36,018 nt of DNA from Methanobrevibacter sp. (lineage in GTDB: Archaea; Methanobacteriota; Methanobacteria; Methanobacteriales; Methanobacteriaceae). A program made the translations under genes and the position numbers. The notes beneath the pieces were generated by a model that did not search any database, was not told where the DNA came from, and was given only the letters and a program-made list of their open reading frames with translations. Every line of letters starts with the position of its first letter. Position 1 is the stretch's first letter. Location of the stretch: positions 1 to 36,018 of the forward strand of contig NZ_JAUNXI010000018.1 of NCBI RefSeq assembly GCF_030539875.1. The letters are read 5' to 3'. This document shows positions 1 through 9,467 of this stretch, piece by piece.

Positions 1-184
1 ATAAAATTATATATAATAATATTCTTAATAAATAATAATGGTTAAACTTTAATAAATAGCTTATACATTCTTTAATTTAAAATGTTGGATTTGACATTGG
101 TTTAATTAAATTTAATATTTTTTAATAAAGACGATGTTTATTTTAGTAAATCAAATTTAAATTAATATTAATGCGAGTAGTAGG
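1..184. other. AT-rich leader upstream of the first gene
   Basis: Very AT-rich sequence with no open frame of note. It probably carries the promoter for the rightward unknown-mreB pair, but several TATA-like stretches compete and I cannot choose one. The only ribosome-binding hint is a weak purine run (AGTAGG) abutting the ATG at 185. Confidence 0.4.
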
Positions 185-823
185 ATGATTGAAGATAGTA
201 TACGTGTTCTTAGGCAAGCTGCAAAAGTTTCTTCAAATGGAGAGTACAAGATTGAAAAAACTTGGTGTGTTATTGCAGGAAATGCTGAGTTAATTGATAA
301 AATTGCTTATAAGGCTATTGCATCGCATCACAGTGTCAAAATATTGTTCAGGGAACATGTAATCTTAAATGAAGGTAAATTAGATAAAAAATATGACTTC
401 ATCATGCTGTATGGCAGTTCCATTGTTATTGATGAGTTTAAAAATTTTTCAAGCCAAAATGGTGGGGCTTACGTAAGAATATTGCGCAAATATTTATCTG
501 ATGAACCAAATTTGATGGTCTTCATTGCTCCGGACAATATAATTAAAAAAGCAGTTTCTTTGATTGAAAAATCAAAAGTATCATTTGCGATTTTACAGGA
601 TTCACAAACTACCGGATTTATTGATGTTGATTTAAATAGTGAAGTAAAACTGCCGAATTTTATTAAATCTGCATTGAAACCATTTTATAATGTGAATGAA
701 GTTGTTTTGTCAACAATTTTGATTTCTGTAGATAAAAAAGAGGAAATTAAAAAAGTTCAAAGTATAGCTACATCTAACAGAATTTTCGTTATAGACTTTA
801 AAGATATTGTAACGGAGGAGTAA
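185..823 (+). CDS. Hypothetical protein upstream of the MreB-like gene
   Basis: A 212-residue protein I do not recognise. It has no signal peptide, membrane segment or cysteine cluster. Alternating hydrophobic strands and helices (for example a strand around KYDFIMLYGSS and another around NLMVFIAP) suggest a soluble alpha/beta fold. It ends two bases before the ATG of the MreB-like gene, and the GGAGGAG ribosome-binding site of that gene overlaps its end, so the two are probably co-transcribed. A role tied to the MreB-like filament is a guess from position only. The start at 185 has little Shine-Dalgarno support. Confidence 0.75.
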   Translation: MIEDSIRVLRQAAKVSSNGEYKIEKTWCVIAGNAELIDKIAYKAIASHHSVKILFREHVILNEGKLDKKYDFIMLYGSSIVIDEFKNFSSQNGGAYVRILRKYLSDEPNLMVFIAPDNIIKKAVSLIEKSKVSFAILQDSQTTGFIDVDLNSEVKLPNFIKSALKPFYNVNEVVLSTILISVDKKEEIKKVQSIATSNRIFVIDFKDIVTEE

Positions 824-825
824 TC

Positions 826-1899
826 ATGAACATTTTTGGAAAAGAAGAGGAAGAACCACAAATTAATGACACCAAAGTTATTAGCAATAGTTTAGGAATT
901 GATTTAGGAACTTTAAACACTGTTATTGCAAAACCTTCAGGGGATAAATTTGATTTATACCAAATCCCGTCTGTTGTTGCTGTTAAAAAAGATGATCCAT
1001 CAGAAGTTTTAGCTGTTGGTGAAGAGGCTAAAAGAATGCTTGGAAGAACTCCGGAGGATATTCTTGCAGTAAGACCTTTGAAAAAAGGTGTAATTGAAAA
1101 TGTTGTTCAGGCTCAAGCATTATTAATTAAAGCAATGCAAATTGGTATTAATGAAGGCGAAAGCGTTGGGAGAATTGTTATCGGTATTCCTGGAGATGCT
1201 TCTGAAGTGGAAAAAAATGCTGCTGAAGAAATTGGTAGAAAAGCAGGGGCACAAAATATTTTAGTTATTAGTGAAGGATTGGCAGCAGCTATTGGTGCGG
1301 GATTACCTATCGCAGAACCAAACGGAACCATGGTTGTTGACGTTGGTGCGGGATCAACTGATATTGTAATCATTTCTCTTGGTGGTATTAACGATATTGA
1401 AACTGTTAGATGTGGTGGAGACGATATTGATAACAAAATTGTTGAACTCGTAGCGGAAAAATATGATGTAGCAATTGGTATTCAGGATGCTGAAGCCGCT
1501 AAAATTGAAGTGGGTATGGTTCACTGTTCCGAACAATTAGAAAATCTAAGCGTAGAAGTAATCGGTAAATCTTTAGAAACTAATAGGCCTAAAAAAGTTG
1601 TAATTGACTCAATGCTTGTTGCTGATGCTGTTGAACCTTTCATGCAACAAATTATTGGTGGATTAAATGTAATATTAGAAAGATTATCTCCTGAATTAAT
1701 GATGGGTGTTTACAATAATTCTGTTGCTGTTGGCGGAAGTTCTAGACTTCGCGGTATGAAAGAAAGAATATTTGATGAGATTTCCATACCTATTGAAGTT
1801 TCAGAAGATCCAATGACTGTTGTAGCAAAAGGCACAGCAATTGTTGCTGCAGAACCTCTTGCATTAGAACCTGAAGTTCGTCTCAGAGCTATGAAATAA
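826..1899 (+). CDS. mreB: MreB-like actin-family ATPase
   Basis: A 357-residue actin/Hsp70-superfamily protein of MreB type and normal MreB length. The phosphate-1 loop is near residue 24 (GIDLGTLNTV), the phosphate-2 loop near 167 (VVDVGAGSTDIVII) and the adenosine motif near 303 (AVGGSSRLRGM). The stretch VGEEAKRMLGRTP after the first strand is characteristic of MreB. In bacteria MreB forms membrane-associated filaments guiding wall synthesis; homologues are known in pseudomurein-walled methanogens, where a comparable role is plausible but is inference here. A strong GGAGGAG precedes the ATG. A T-rich stretch follows the stop before rnhB. Confidence 0.9.
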   Translation: MNIFGKEEEEPQINDTKVISNSLGIDLGTLNTVIAKPSGDKFDLYQIPSVVAVKKDDPSEVLAVGEEAKRMLGRTPEDILAVRPLKKGVIENVVQAQALLIKAMQIGINEGESVGRIVIGIPGDASEVEKNAAEEIGRKAGAQNILVISEGLAAAIGAGLPIAEPNGTMVVDVGAGSTDIVIISLGGINDIETVRCGGDDIDNKIVELVAEKYDVAIGIQDAEAAKIEVGMVHCSEQLENLSVEVIGKSLETNRPKKVVIDSMLVADAVEPFMQQIIGGLNVILERLSPELMMGVYNNSVAVGGSSRLRGMKERIFDEISIPIEVSEDPMTVVAKGTAIVAAEPLALEPEVRLRAMK

Positions 1900-1946
1900 A
1901 TATTTTTATTTATTTCTTTTTATTACTTTTTTTTTTACTGATTTTT

Positions 1947-2561
1947 ATGGATATTTTAGGAATTGATGAGGCAGGCAGAGGCTCTGTTTTAGGGCCTATG
2001 GTTATTGCAGGAGTTATTGTTCCTGAAAAAATGGATAAAGTTCTTGAAAGAATGGGTGTTAAAGATTCAAAAAGAATCACTCCTAATCGTCGCACAATCT
2101 TGTCTAGAAAATTAAAAAAGATGTTTGAATATGAGATTGTTATTATTTCCGCTCGTGAAATTGATGAATTAAGGGCAAAAGGTGTTAATCTTAATGAAAT
2201 AGAAAAAAATGCTATGGAAAGTATTATTTTAAAATTAAAACCCGAAAAATCCATTGTTGATGCAGTTGATGTTAAAGCAGAACGTTTTCAGGAAAACTTA
2301 TGTAAAGATACTGGTTGTAATGTAGTTGCAGAACATAAAGCGGATGATAAGTATATTGAAGTTGGCGCAGCGTCTATCATTGCTAAAGTTGAAAGAGACA
2401 ATTATATTAATGAAATCAATAAAGAATATATCAAATCTGGTGGTATTGGCTCAGGTTATCCTTCAGACCCTGCAACAAAAAAATTTTTAACTAATTTTAC
2501 CTATGATGAAATGCCGGATTTTGTTAGAAAATCATGGGCTACTGTTGCAAAAATGAAGTAA
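1947..2561 (+). CDS. rnhB: Ribonuclease HII
   Basis: A 204-residue type 2 RNase H, which cleaves the RNA strand of RNA-DNA hybrids and removes misincorporated ribonucleotides. The N-terminal GIDEAGRGSVLGP motif supplies the first Asp-Glu pair of the active site; later acidic positions lie in VDAVDVK and in the conserved AEHKADDKY...ASIIAKVERD block. Length is normal for an archaeal enzyme. The start follows a T-rich gap with no clear Shine-Dalgarno, but the N-terminus beginning MDILGIDEAG matches the family, so the start is probably right. Confidence 0.96.
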   Translation: MDILGIDEAGRGSVLGPMVIAGVIVPEKMDKVLERMGVKDSKRITPNRRTILSRKLKKMFEYEIVIISAREIDELRAKGVNLNEIEKNAMESIILKLKPEKSIVDAVDVKAERFQENLCKDTGCNVVAEHKADDKYIEVGAASIIAKVERDNYINEINKEYIKSGGIGSGYPSDPATKKFLTNFTYDEMPDFVRKSWATVAKMK

Positions 2562-2598
2562 TTAAGTTCTTTTTTAAATAATATTTAAGTATATGTAT

Positions 2599-2612
2599 TT
2601 ATAAATTATTCT
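2599..2612 (+). promoter_or_regulatory. Candidate TATA element upstream of exbB
   Basis: The gap between rnhB and exbB contains ATTTATAAATTA-type sequence about 40-50 bases before the exbB start, a reasonable distance for an archaeal TATA box with a short leader. Judged by eye; the region is AT-rich throughout. Confidence 0.35.
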
Positions 2613-2651
2613 TATAAATAATTTTCAATTTAATATTTTTAGAGGATGAAA

Positions 2652-3491
2652 ATGATTATTGAGTATATTATGCCAATTTTTGATGGAGTAATGGATATTT
2701 TCACCCAAGGGGGAATTATTACCTATATAATTCTTTTTGTTGGAATTTATGGTATTATTATTGCATTGAGAAAGATTGCATATCTTAGAAAAATTAGTGA
2801 AGTGGATACAACAGAAATTTTAGGTGTTGTAACCGCATCTATGGAAAGGGGTGGGGCTGTAGAAGCTTTAAAACAAATAAACAGTTTTAAAAATCCTATT
2901 TCCAGAATTATTTCTGAAACTTTAAAGATTGGTTATAAAAATAAGGTTGAAGTTGAAGAAAGTATGGAACAAATCTTAATTGTTGAAGTTGGAAAAATGA
3001 CTAATGGGTTGGGCACCATTAAAACCCTTACTGAACTGGCTCCATTTTTAGGTTTAATTGGAACTGTTATTGGTATTTGGATGACTTTTAAAGCATTAGG
3101 CGTTCAGCCGGACTCTGCTGCAATGGCGGAAGGTATTTATGTTGCATTAACTACTACTATTATGGGGCTTTTAGTTGCAATTGTATTGTTGCCGCTCCAT
3201 ACTTATATTCAGGGTCTTATTGAAGTGGAACTGGATAAAATTGAACTTGCTACAAAAATGACCAATTGGGGATATGCGGTTGTTAAAGTTAGAGTTGATT
3301 CTAATGTGGAATGTGCACTTGAGGCATTACAAGAAGCTGAAGGTGTTGTTAATACAAGGCTGATTTCTGATCCGTATGCCAATATTAAAGTTTCTTTCAA
3401 ACCAAGTATGTTGGATAAAAGTATCTCGAATATTATTTTAGAAAAATGTAATGTTAATGCGGAAATTACAGAAAGTAAACTAAAACAATAG
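2652..3491 (+). CDS. exbB: ExbB/TolQ/MotA-family proton channel subunit
   Basis: I place the start at the second of two in-frame ATGs, because GAGG at 2642-2645 sits properly before 2652 and abuts the first ATG at 2646. The product is about 279 residues. A hydrophobic segment near residues 15-35 is followed by a cytoplasmic loop and two more membrane helices, with the family signature in TELAPFLGLIGTVIGIWMTF. In bacteria ExbB with ExbD converts proton motive force into mechanical work on a partner. The protein does not end after the third helix: about 65 further residues follow, patterned like a small beta-alpha-beta-beta-alpha domain. It is followed 8 bases later by exbD. No TonB-like partner is visible. 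Confidence 0.88.
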   Translation: MIIEYIMPIFDGVMDIFTQGGIITYIILFVGIYGIIIALRKIAYLRKISEVDTTEILGVVTASMERGGAVEALKQINSFKNPISRIISETLKIGYKNKVEVEESMEQILIVEVGKMTNGLGTIKTLTELAPFLGLIGTVIGIWMTFKALGVQPDSAAMAEGIYVALTTTIMGLLVAIVLLPLHTYIQGLIEVELDKIELATKMTNWGYAVVKVRVDSNVECALEALQEAEGVVNTRLISDPYANIKVSFKPSMLDKSISNIILEKCNVNAEITESKLKQ

Positions 3492-3499
3492 GTGATTAC

Positions 3500-3910
3500 A
3501 TGGCTATTGATGTTAGAAAACATAAAAAGAAAGTTTCTGATAGCAAGTTAAATATTAATTTAGTTCCATTTATTGATATTTTATTCACCATTATGATTTT
3601 TTTAGTTGTTACAAGTAATTTTTCAGCTACTGATGTTCAAACCGACGATTCTGATGTTGCGGATGCAACTGGAAAACCTAATGTTACTGATGTTTCTGGG
3701 GATGTTGAATATTATGTAATGCCTGTAGCTAATCTACATAAAGTTACAGTAAATGGTCAAGACAGGTCAGATGCAATTTCGGGTAATGCGGTTGGAGTTC
3801 AAGCAAGGGTAATTGATCAGGGTCAGATTATAATCAAGCCCGGAGAAATTGATATTGTAACTCCTGCAGGTTTTCCAGCCGATAAAGCGGTTCAACGTCC
3901 ACAAATTTAA
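3500..3910 (+). CDS. exbD: ExbD/TolR-family protein
   Basis: A 136-residue partner of ExbB. A basic N-terminal tail (RKHKKKVSDSK) leads to one membrane helix, LVPFIDILFTIMIFLVV, whose Asp26 corresponds to the proton-carrying aspartate of ExbD. The external domain has the family-like pattern YYVMPVANLHKVTVNG. The AGGTGAT ribosome site lies three bases before the ATG, a spacing also used for atwA in this window. Co-transcribed with exbB. What the motor drives in an archaeon without an outer membrane is not shown by the sequence. Confidence 0.9.
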   Translation: MAIDVRKHKKKVSDSKLNINLVPFIDILFTIMIFLVVTSNFSATDVQTDDSDVADATGKPNVTDVSGDVEYYVMPVANLHKVTVNGQDRSDAISGNAVGVQARVIDQGQIIIKPGEIDIVTPAGFPADKAVQRPQI

Positions 3911-3926
3911 AAATTGAGGAATAAAA

Positions 3927-4553
3927 ATGTATACAGGTAGAATTCTATCCGCGGGAATGAACTGTGACGGTAACTCTTTTGTTGCATATAGGGTTTCAAG
4001 CAGGTCATTTCCAAATAGGCAATGTTTAAAATATGAAAATCGCGCATCTGTTGTTCCAAAAGAAGGATTTGAAAAGGATATTTATGTAAATCCATATATT
4101 ACCTACAATTGTATCCGTATTGTGAAGGATGTTGCAATTGTATCTAATGGATCTCAAACAGATGTTATAGCAGATAAAATAGCTGTAGGAATGGATATGA
4201 GGGATGCGATGGCATATTCATTACTTACAATGGACTATGAAAAAGATGATTATCATACTCCAAGAATTGCGGCTGTTGTTTCATCAAGTACTGATGAAGA
4301 TGAATACGAATGTTTCATTGGCATAGTCAATGATAAAAAAATATTTGTTGAACAAGTTCCATATGGTAAGGCAGCATTCATTTCAACATATGGCAGTCAA
4401 TTACCTGATGCTGTTGATTTTGAAGCGAAAACCTCTTCTGAAGGGGCTAAATATATTTTTGATGAAGGTATTTTTGCAGATTATGAAAAGCCGGTTTCTT
4501 CTTCAGCATCTGTTTTTGATGGGGAATGGACTATTGATGTTTACAATCCCTAA
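3927..4553 (+). CDS. purO: Archaeal IMP cyclohydrolase PurO
   Basis: A 208-residue protein matching the archaeal PurO family, which closes FAICAR to IMP in the last step of purine biosynthesis, replacing the cyclohydrolase half of bacterial PurH. The N-terminus [15 protein letters not shown] followed by [11 protein letters not shown] is highly characteristic. A GAGGAAT ribosome site precedes the ATG. It lies 16 bases after exbD and just before cofE, on the same strand. Confidence 0.94.
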   Translation: MYTGRILSAGMNCDGNSFVAYRVSSRSFPNRQCLKYENRASVVPKEGFEKDIYVNPYITYNCIRIVKDVAIVSNGSQTDVIADKIAVGMDMRDAMAYSLLTMDYEKDDYHTPRIAAVVSSSTDEDEYECFIGIVNDKKIFVEQVPYGKAAFISTYGSQLPDAVDFEAKTSSEGAKYIFDEGIFADYEKPVSSSASVFDGEWTIDVYNP

Positions 4554-4586
4554 TTTTTCTTTTTTTATTTTTTTTAGATGGTTATT

Positions 4587-5351
4587 ATGAGTATTGAATT
4601 ATTTGGTTTAGAGAATATTCCTATTATTGATGGGAATAGCGATATTTCGAAAATCATTGCAGAAGCTATTGAAAAACAAGGTTGCGGACTTCTTCATGGA
4701 GATATTATATTGATTGCTGAAACTTTAATTTCAAAAGCCGAAGAAAATTTCATTAAACTGGATGAGCTGACTCCTTCAGTCACTGCTCTTGAATTGGCCA
4801 AGATGTGTAAAAAGGATCCTAAATTGGTGGAGGCTATTATTCAGCAGTCTAACGAAGTTGTTGAAGTGGGTCCAAATTTTATTATAACTGAAACACTTCA
4901 CGGTTTTGTTTGTGCTAATGCAGGTATTGATGAATCCAATGTAGGTAATGGCCTGGCCACACCTATGCCTCGTGATGCTGATAAATCAGCTTTTGAAATT
5001 CGTGAATTTTTAGAAGATAAGTTCGGCCAAGAAATTGCAGTTATTATCACTGATACTCAGGGAAGGGCATTCCGGTTTGGTGCTGTAGGTACTGCAATTG
5101 GATGTTCGGGCATTTCCCCGATATGGAAACGAGTCGGTGAGAAGGACTTATATGGTAGAGAACTTGAAACTACCGAGATTGCAACCTGCGATGAATTGGC
5201 ATCTGCAGCATCTCTTATTATGGGTCAGGCTGATGAAGGTTTGCCTGCTGTTATTATCAGAGGTTTTCAAAGTTTCGATGATTTAAGGGATGTTAATTCA
5301 ACAATCAATCCTGTGCTCATGCCGAAGAAATTTGATGTATTTAGAAAATAA
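4587..5351 (+). CDS. cofE: Coenzyme F420:L-glutamate ligase
   Basis: CofE adds L-glutamates to F420-0 in a GTP-dependent reaction, giving the polyglutamate tail of coenzyme F420. The N-terminus MSIELFGLENIPII and later blocks (GDIILIAETLISKAEE, CANAGIDESN, ITDTQGRAFRFGAVGTAIG) are family hallmarks. An upstream in-frame ATG at 4578 would add three residues; family N-termini start at the equivalent of 4587, so I prefer that. The ribosome site is weak. The gene runs directly into cofD, eight bases away, so these two F420 genes are probably one transcript. Confidence 0.95.
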   Translation: MSIELFGLENIPIIDGNSDISKIIAEAIEKQGCGLLHGDIILIAETLISKAEENFIKLDELTPSVTALELAKMCKKDPKLVEAIIQQSNEVVEVGPNFIITETLHGFVCANAGIDESNVGNGLATPMPRDADKSAFEIREFLEDKFGQEIAVIITDTQGRAFRFGAVGTAIGCSGISPIWKRVGEKDLYGRELETTEIATCDELASAASLIMGQADEGLPAVIIRGFQSFDDLRDVNSTINPVLMPKKFDVFRK

Positions 5352-5359
5352 GTGGTTTT

Positions 5360-6265
5360 ATGATTACTGTTTTATCTGGTGGAACTGGTACTCCAAAGTT
5401 ATTGCAAGGGTTAAAGGAAGTTATTGATCCTGGTGAATTAACAATTATTGTTAATACTTTAGAAAATGATTATTTTTCAGGCGTTTATGTCTCTGCAGAC
5501 ATTGATACCGTATTGTATACCATGGCAGACATGATTAATGATGAGTTATGGTATGGTGTTAAAGACGATACGTTCATAACTCATGAAAGGCTTGAAGAAA
5601 TTGGTTGTGAGGAATTACTTAGAATCGGAGATATTGACCGTGCAACTAAAATACAAAAGACACAGCTAATGGAAAAATATGGCCTTAATAGGGCATGTGA
5701 AATTCAAGCAAGGAATATGGGTATTTCTTCAAGGATTATTCCGATGAGTGAGGAAAATTCAGATATTAAAATTATTACTGACATTGGTGAATTGGAATTC
5801 CATGACTTTTTAATTAAGCACCAATCTGAGCCTGAAGTGTTGGATATTAAGTTTTCTAATGTTTCTCCATCTGAAGGAATAACTGAAGCTATTAAAAATT
5901 CAAAAGCGGTGATTATCGGTCCATCAAATCCAATTACTTCAATTTTACCAATTTTATCTTTAGAAGGTGTTCGCGATGCCTTAAAAGATACTTATGTTAT
6001 TGCAGTATCTCCCATTATCGGTTCTGATTCTGTTTCTGGGCCTGCAAACAAGTTTATGAAAGCATTAGATATTGAAGTTTCATCTGTTGGCGTTGCTTTG
6101 CTGTATAAAGATTTTTTAAATACGATGATAATTGATGTGCAGGATGAAGACAAAAAAGTTGAGGTAAATCAAATAATTAATAAGGTATTACTTACAAATA
6201 CCATAATGAATAATTTAGATGCTAAGAAAAATTTGGCTAAAATTATTATTGACTGTATTCCTTAA
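5360..6265 (+). CDS. cofD: 2-phospho-L-lactate transferase (F420-0 synthesis)
   Basis: A 301-residue CofD. It transfers the phospholactyl moiety from lactyl-diphosphoguanosine to the deazaflavin Fo, forming F420-0, the substrate of CofE encoded just upstream. The glycine-rich N-terminal motif [15 protein letters not shown] and the [20 protein letters not shown] stretch are diagnostic. Normal length. Two bases separate its stop from the next frame. Confidence 0.96.
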   Translation: MITVLSGGTGTPKLLQGLKEVIDPGELTIIVNTLENDYFSGVYVSADIDTVLYTMADMINDELWYGVKDDTFITHERLEEIGCEELLRIGDIDRATKIQKTQLMEKYGLNRACEIQARNMGISSRIIPMSEENSDIKIITDIGELEFHDFLIKHQSEPEVLDIKFSNVSPSEGITEAIKNSKAVIIGPSNPITSILPILSLEGVRDALKDTYVIAVSPIIGSDSVSGPANKFMKALDIEVSSVGVALLYKDFLNTMIIDVQDEDKKVEVNQIINKVLLTNTIMNNLDAKKNLAKIIIDCIP

Positions 6266-6285
6266 TCATGAAAAGAGGTTATTCA

Positions 6286-7047
6286 ATGATACAAATGACA
6301 TTAATACAAATTGACAATTACGGGCCTTGGACTGTTACTCCAAGACCTAGAACTGAATCTGACTTACAAATTCTTCAAGCAAGACTATTTGCTGATTTAA
6401 ATAGTTATTTCGGATCTAAAAAAGGTTTGGTATTCTTTACCAGATTTGATAACTTGCTTGCAATTTCAAATGGTATAAATGAAGAGGACCATTTAAGAAT
6501 TCAAAGGTCTATTAGAAACAAGTATCCTATTACCATAAGTATGGGAGTAGGTGCTGCTAAAACTCCTCATGAAGCTCAAAAATTAGCCACCATTGCTCTT
6601 CAAAAAGCGGGCAGCGCTCAATCCGGAGAGAGAAAAGAAATTTTGGCGATTGATAGTTTGGTTGATGAAGACCACAGTTTTGTTCAAGCAGCTCATATTG
6701 ATATTAATAGTGTCACAGAAACCTTTACAGATATTGAATCTGCTTTTGATGCGAGTTTCAGTGTTAATAAAGCTCAACATTACTTAATGACCAAGTTAAT
6801 TAAAAAAGGAGCATTACTGTTCTTCATTGGTGGGGACAATTTCATGGCGCCATGTAACGGTTTGTCTGAAAAGGAAATCGAATCCTTATTGATTGAAATT
6901 GATGAGGAAATCGGAATCCAGCTTAAAGCAGGAATTGGAAGGGCTAAAAATGCTGAAGATGCGGCTTATATGGCAGACATCGGTTTGGAAGAAATTCGTG
7001 CTCACAATAATGGAATGTGGACTTGGGTTGTTGAAAAAGACGACTGA
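6286..7047 (+). CDS. gch3: GTP cyclohydrolase III
   Basis: About 253 residues. GTP cyclohydrolase III hydrolyses GTP to a formylaminopyrimidine nucleotide, an early step of archaeal riboflavin and deazaflavin (Fo/F420) synthesis, which suits its position after cofE and cofD. The sequence [19 protein letters not shown] is the family N-terminus; a repeated pattern ([11 protein letters not shown]..., then [11 protein letters not shown]...) reflects two nucleotidyl-cyclase-like halves. An in-frame ATG at 6268 is possible, but AGAGG at 6274-6278 is correctly spaced for the ATG at 6286. Confidence 0.93.
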   Translation: MIQMTLIQIDNYGPWTVTPRPRTESDLQILQARLFADLNSYFGSKKGLVFFTRFDNLLAISNGINEEDHLRIQRSIRNKYPITISMGVGAAKTPHEAQKLATIALQKAGSAQSGERKEILAIDSLVDEDHSFVQAAHIDINSVTETFTDIESAFDASFSVNKAQHYLMTKLIKKGALLFFIGGDNFMAPCNGLSEKEIESLLIEIDEEIGIQLKAGIGRAKNAEDAAYMADIGLEEIRAHNNGMWTWVVEKDD

Positions 7048-7056
7048 GGAATTTTC

Positions 7057-7788
7057 ATGCTTAAAGTAGTTGCGCCAATGGCAGGTATAACTGATGCTGA
7101 TTTTTTAAATAAAGTTATTCCTTATGGATTTAATGTGGCTACTTTGGGAGGATATAGTTTAGACACTCCAACTATTGAAGCAAGTAAAAAAATCATTCAA
7201 AGGGGCAGGAAGGAATTTGATTTTCCTTTGGATATGATTTTTAATCATATTGAAAATGAAGTTGGTTTAATTAAGAAATTTCATCGGAATGTAAAAGTTT
7301 CAGCTAATGTGCGCTCAACAAATCCTCAGCCAATTATTGAAGTTGGAAACATTAAAAAATTGGATATTGTAGAGATTAATTGTCATTGTCGTCAAAATGA
7401 AATTTTAGCTATTGGTTGCGGACAAGAAATGTTGAAAAGAGATGATTTAAATAAATTCATTTCTCAAATTGCTGATAATGTTTCCAGTGAAGTTTCAGTT
7501 AAGATTAGAGCTAATGTTGAGGGTGTAGATTCTTTAAAAATCGCCAAGTTGGTTGAAAATGCAGGGGCCGATTATTTGCATGTTGATGCAATGAAACCGG
7601 GTGTTTTTGAAGCGGACTGGCAACTTTTAAAAGAAATTTGCAATAATGTAAATATTAAAGTTATTGGTAATAATTCTGTAAATTCGCTAGAAAATGTTAA
7701 AAAAATGATTGATACTGGTGTAAACGGATTTTCAATAGCTCGTTCGGTTATTTCTGCTAATTTGGACTTTGATATAACTAATTTTTAA
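7057..7788 (+). CDS. Dus-like flavin TIM-barrel protein
   Basis: A 243-residue protein related to tRNA-dihydrouridine synthases and dihydroorotate dehydrogenases. It starts with the barrel strand VVAPMAGITDADF, has the typical EINCHCRQ and SVKIRAN strands, and ends with the flavin-phosphate-binding pattern KVIGNNSVNSLENV...GVNGFSIAR. It is shorter than a full Dus enzyme and lacks the C-terminal helical domain. The N-terminus also resembles the barrel part of methanogenesis marker 9 proteins, whose Cys-rich part seems to be encoded separately at 10361. A GAGG site overlaps the stop of gch3, so it belongs to that operon. Real substrate unknown. Confidence 0.75.
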   Translation: MLKVVAPMAGITDADFLNKVIPYGFNVATLGGYSLDTPTIEASKKIIQRGRKEFDFPLDMIFNHIENEVGLIKKFHRNVKVSANVRSTNPQPIIEVGNIKKLDIVEINCHCRQNEILAIGCGQEMLKRDDLNKFISQIADNVSSEVSVKIRANVEGVDSLKIAKLVENAGADYLHVDAMKPGVFEADWQLLKEICNNVNIKVIGNNSVNSLENVKKMIDTGVNGFSIARSVISANLDFDITNF

Positions 7789-7862
7789 TTTTTTTTTAAA
7801 ACAATTGTTATTAGAAAGTATTATTAATAGTCTTAAATATAAATTAATTTATAGGTGATTTC

Positions 7863-9461
7863 ATGGATTTTATAACACTTAAAAATATTACTAAAAATTT
7901 TGATGGTGTTGATGTTCTTAAAGATATTAATTTAAAAATTGCTGAAGGTGAAACTTTAGGTATATTGGGGCGTAGTGGAAGTGGAAAGTCTGTTTTGATT
8001 AATATGCTCAGGGGTACGTTGGATTATAAACCTGATGCAGGTCAGGTTATCTTCAATATAGCTGTTTGTCCTAATTGTTTAGCAGTAGATTCACCGTCAC
8101 ATGCTAATGAAAAATGTAGTTGTGGTGCAACTTTAGAGGCAAAAGAAGTTGATTTCTTCAATGCTGAGAGAAAATTATTCGCAAGTATAAAAAGAAGAAT
8201 TTCCATTATGCTGCAACGTAATTTTGCGTTATATGATGAGGAAACTGTTATCGAAAATGTAATGAGGGCAATGCCTGAAGGCAAAGAGTATGATGAAAGT
8301 ATTTATGATGCTTTGGAGTTATTGGAAATGGTTCAGATGAACCACAGGATTACTCATATTGCTCGTGATTTAAGTGGTGGTGAAAAACAAAGGGTTGTAC
8401 TTGCAAGGCAATTGGCTAAATCTCCAATGATGTTTTTAGCTGATGAACCGACAGGTACTTTGGATCCACAAACTGCGATTAAACTTCATAATACTTTGAA
8501 AGAGGGCGTTAAAGACGAAGGAATCACTATGTTAATTACTTCACATTGGCCTGAAGTAATGGTTGAATTGGCGGATAATGTAATTTGGCTGGAAGATGGC
8601 AGAATTAAGCAAGAAGGCAACCCTCAAAAAGTTGTAGATGAATTTGTAGCTACAATTCCAATTCCTAAAAAACCTGAAATTCCGGAATTCGGTGAACCGG
8701 AAGTAATTCTTGAAGATGTTAAAAAGCATTATTATTCCATTGAAAGGGGTGTTGTTAAAGCAGTTGACGGTGTAGATTTAACCATCAATAAAGATGAAAT
8801 CTTTGGTATTGTAGGTTTAAGCGGTTCTGGAAAAACCACTACAACCAGGATGTTAATGGGACTAACTGAACCAAGTGGCGGAAATATACAGATTAAGCTT
8901 GGTGATGACTGGATTGATATGACTAAGGTAGGTCCTCTCAACCGTGGACGTATCATGCCGTATATTGGTTTATTACATCAGGAATATTCATTATATCCTC
9001 ACAGAACTATTTTAGGTAACTTAACTGATGCAATTAGTTTAAATTTACCTGCTGAGTTTGGTAAAATTAAAGCAATTCATGCATTAACCACTGTCGGATT
9101 TTCAGATGATGTTGCAGAAACCATTCTTGATAAATATCCTGATCAGTTAAGTGTAGGTGAAAAACATAGGGTTGCTTTAGCACAAGTTTTAATTAAAGAA
9201 CCTACTTTGATTCTTTTAGATGAACCGACAGGTACTATGGATCCTATTACCAGGGTTATTGTAACTGATTCCATATTAAAAGCCCGTAATGAATTAGAGC
9301 AAACATTCATTATCATTTCTCACGATATGGACTTTGTTTTGGATGTTTGTGATAGGGCTGCTTTAATGAGGGGCGGTAAACTCTTAGATATAGGAACTCC
9401 TGAAGAAATTGTTGATAAATTGACTGCTGATGAAAAAGAAGACATGCTTAAGGAAAGATAG
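7863..9461 (+). CDS. atwA: Methyl-CoM reductase activation ATPase, component A2
   Basis: A 532-residue cytoplasmic protein with two ABC ATPase cassettes and no membrane segments. The first Walker A is residues 36-43 (GRSGSGKS) with LSGGEKQR as its signature; the second has [12 protein letters not shown] and an LSVGEKHR signature. Between the first Walker A and its signature lies a small four-Cys insert, Cys69-x2-Cys72 and Cys85-x-Cys87, probably binding metal. This layout matches component A2 (AtwA), needed for ATP-dependent reductive activation of the F430 nickel of methyl-CoM reductase. The ribosome site AGGTGAT lies three bases before the ATG. Confidence 0.9.
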   Translation: MDFITLKNITKNFDGVDVLKDINLKIAEGETLGILGRSGSGKSVLINMLRGTLDYKPDAGQVIFNIAVCPNCLAVDSPSHANEKCSCGATLEAKEVDFFNAERKLFASIKRRISIMLQRNFALYDEETVIENVMRAMPEGKEYDESIYDALELLEMVQMNHRITHIARDLSGGEKQRVVLARQLAKSPMMFLADEPTGTLDPQTAIKLHNTLKEGVKDEGITMLITSHWPEVMVELADNVIWLEDGRIKQEGNPQKVVDEFVATIPIPKKPEIPEFGEPEVILEDVKKHYYSIERGVVKAVDGVDLTINKDEIFGIVGLSGSGKTTTTRMLMGLTEPSGGNIQIKLGDDWIDMTKVGPLNRGRIMPYIGLLHQEYSLYPHRTILGNLTDAISLNLPAEFGKIKAIHALTTVGFSDDVAETILDKYPDQLSVGEKHRVALAQVLIKEPTLILLDEPTGTMDPITRVIVTDSILKARNELEQTFIIISHDMDFVLDVCDRAALMRGGKLLDIGTPEEIVDKLTADEKEDMLKER

Positions 9462-9467
9462 GTCTTT

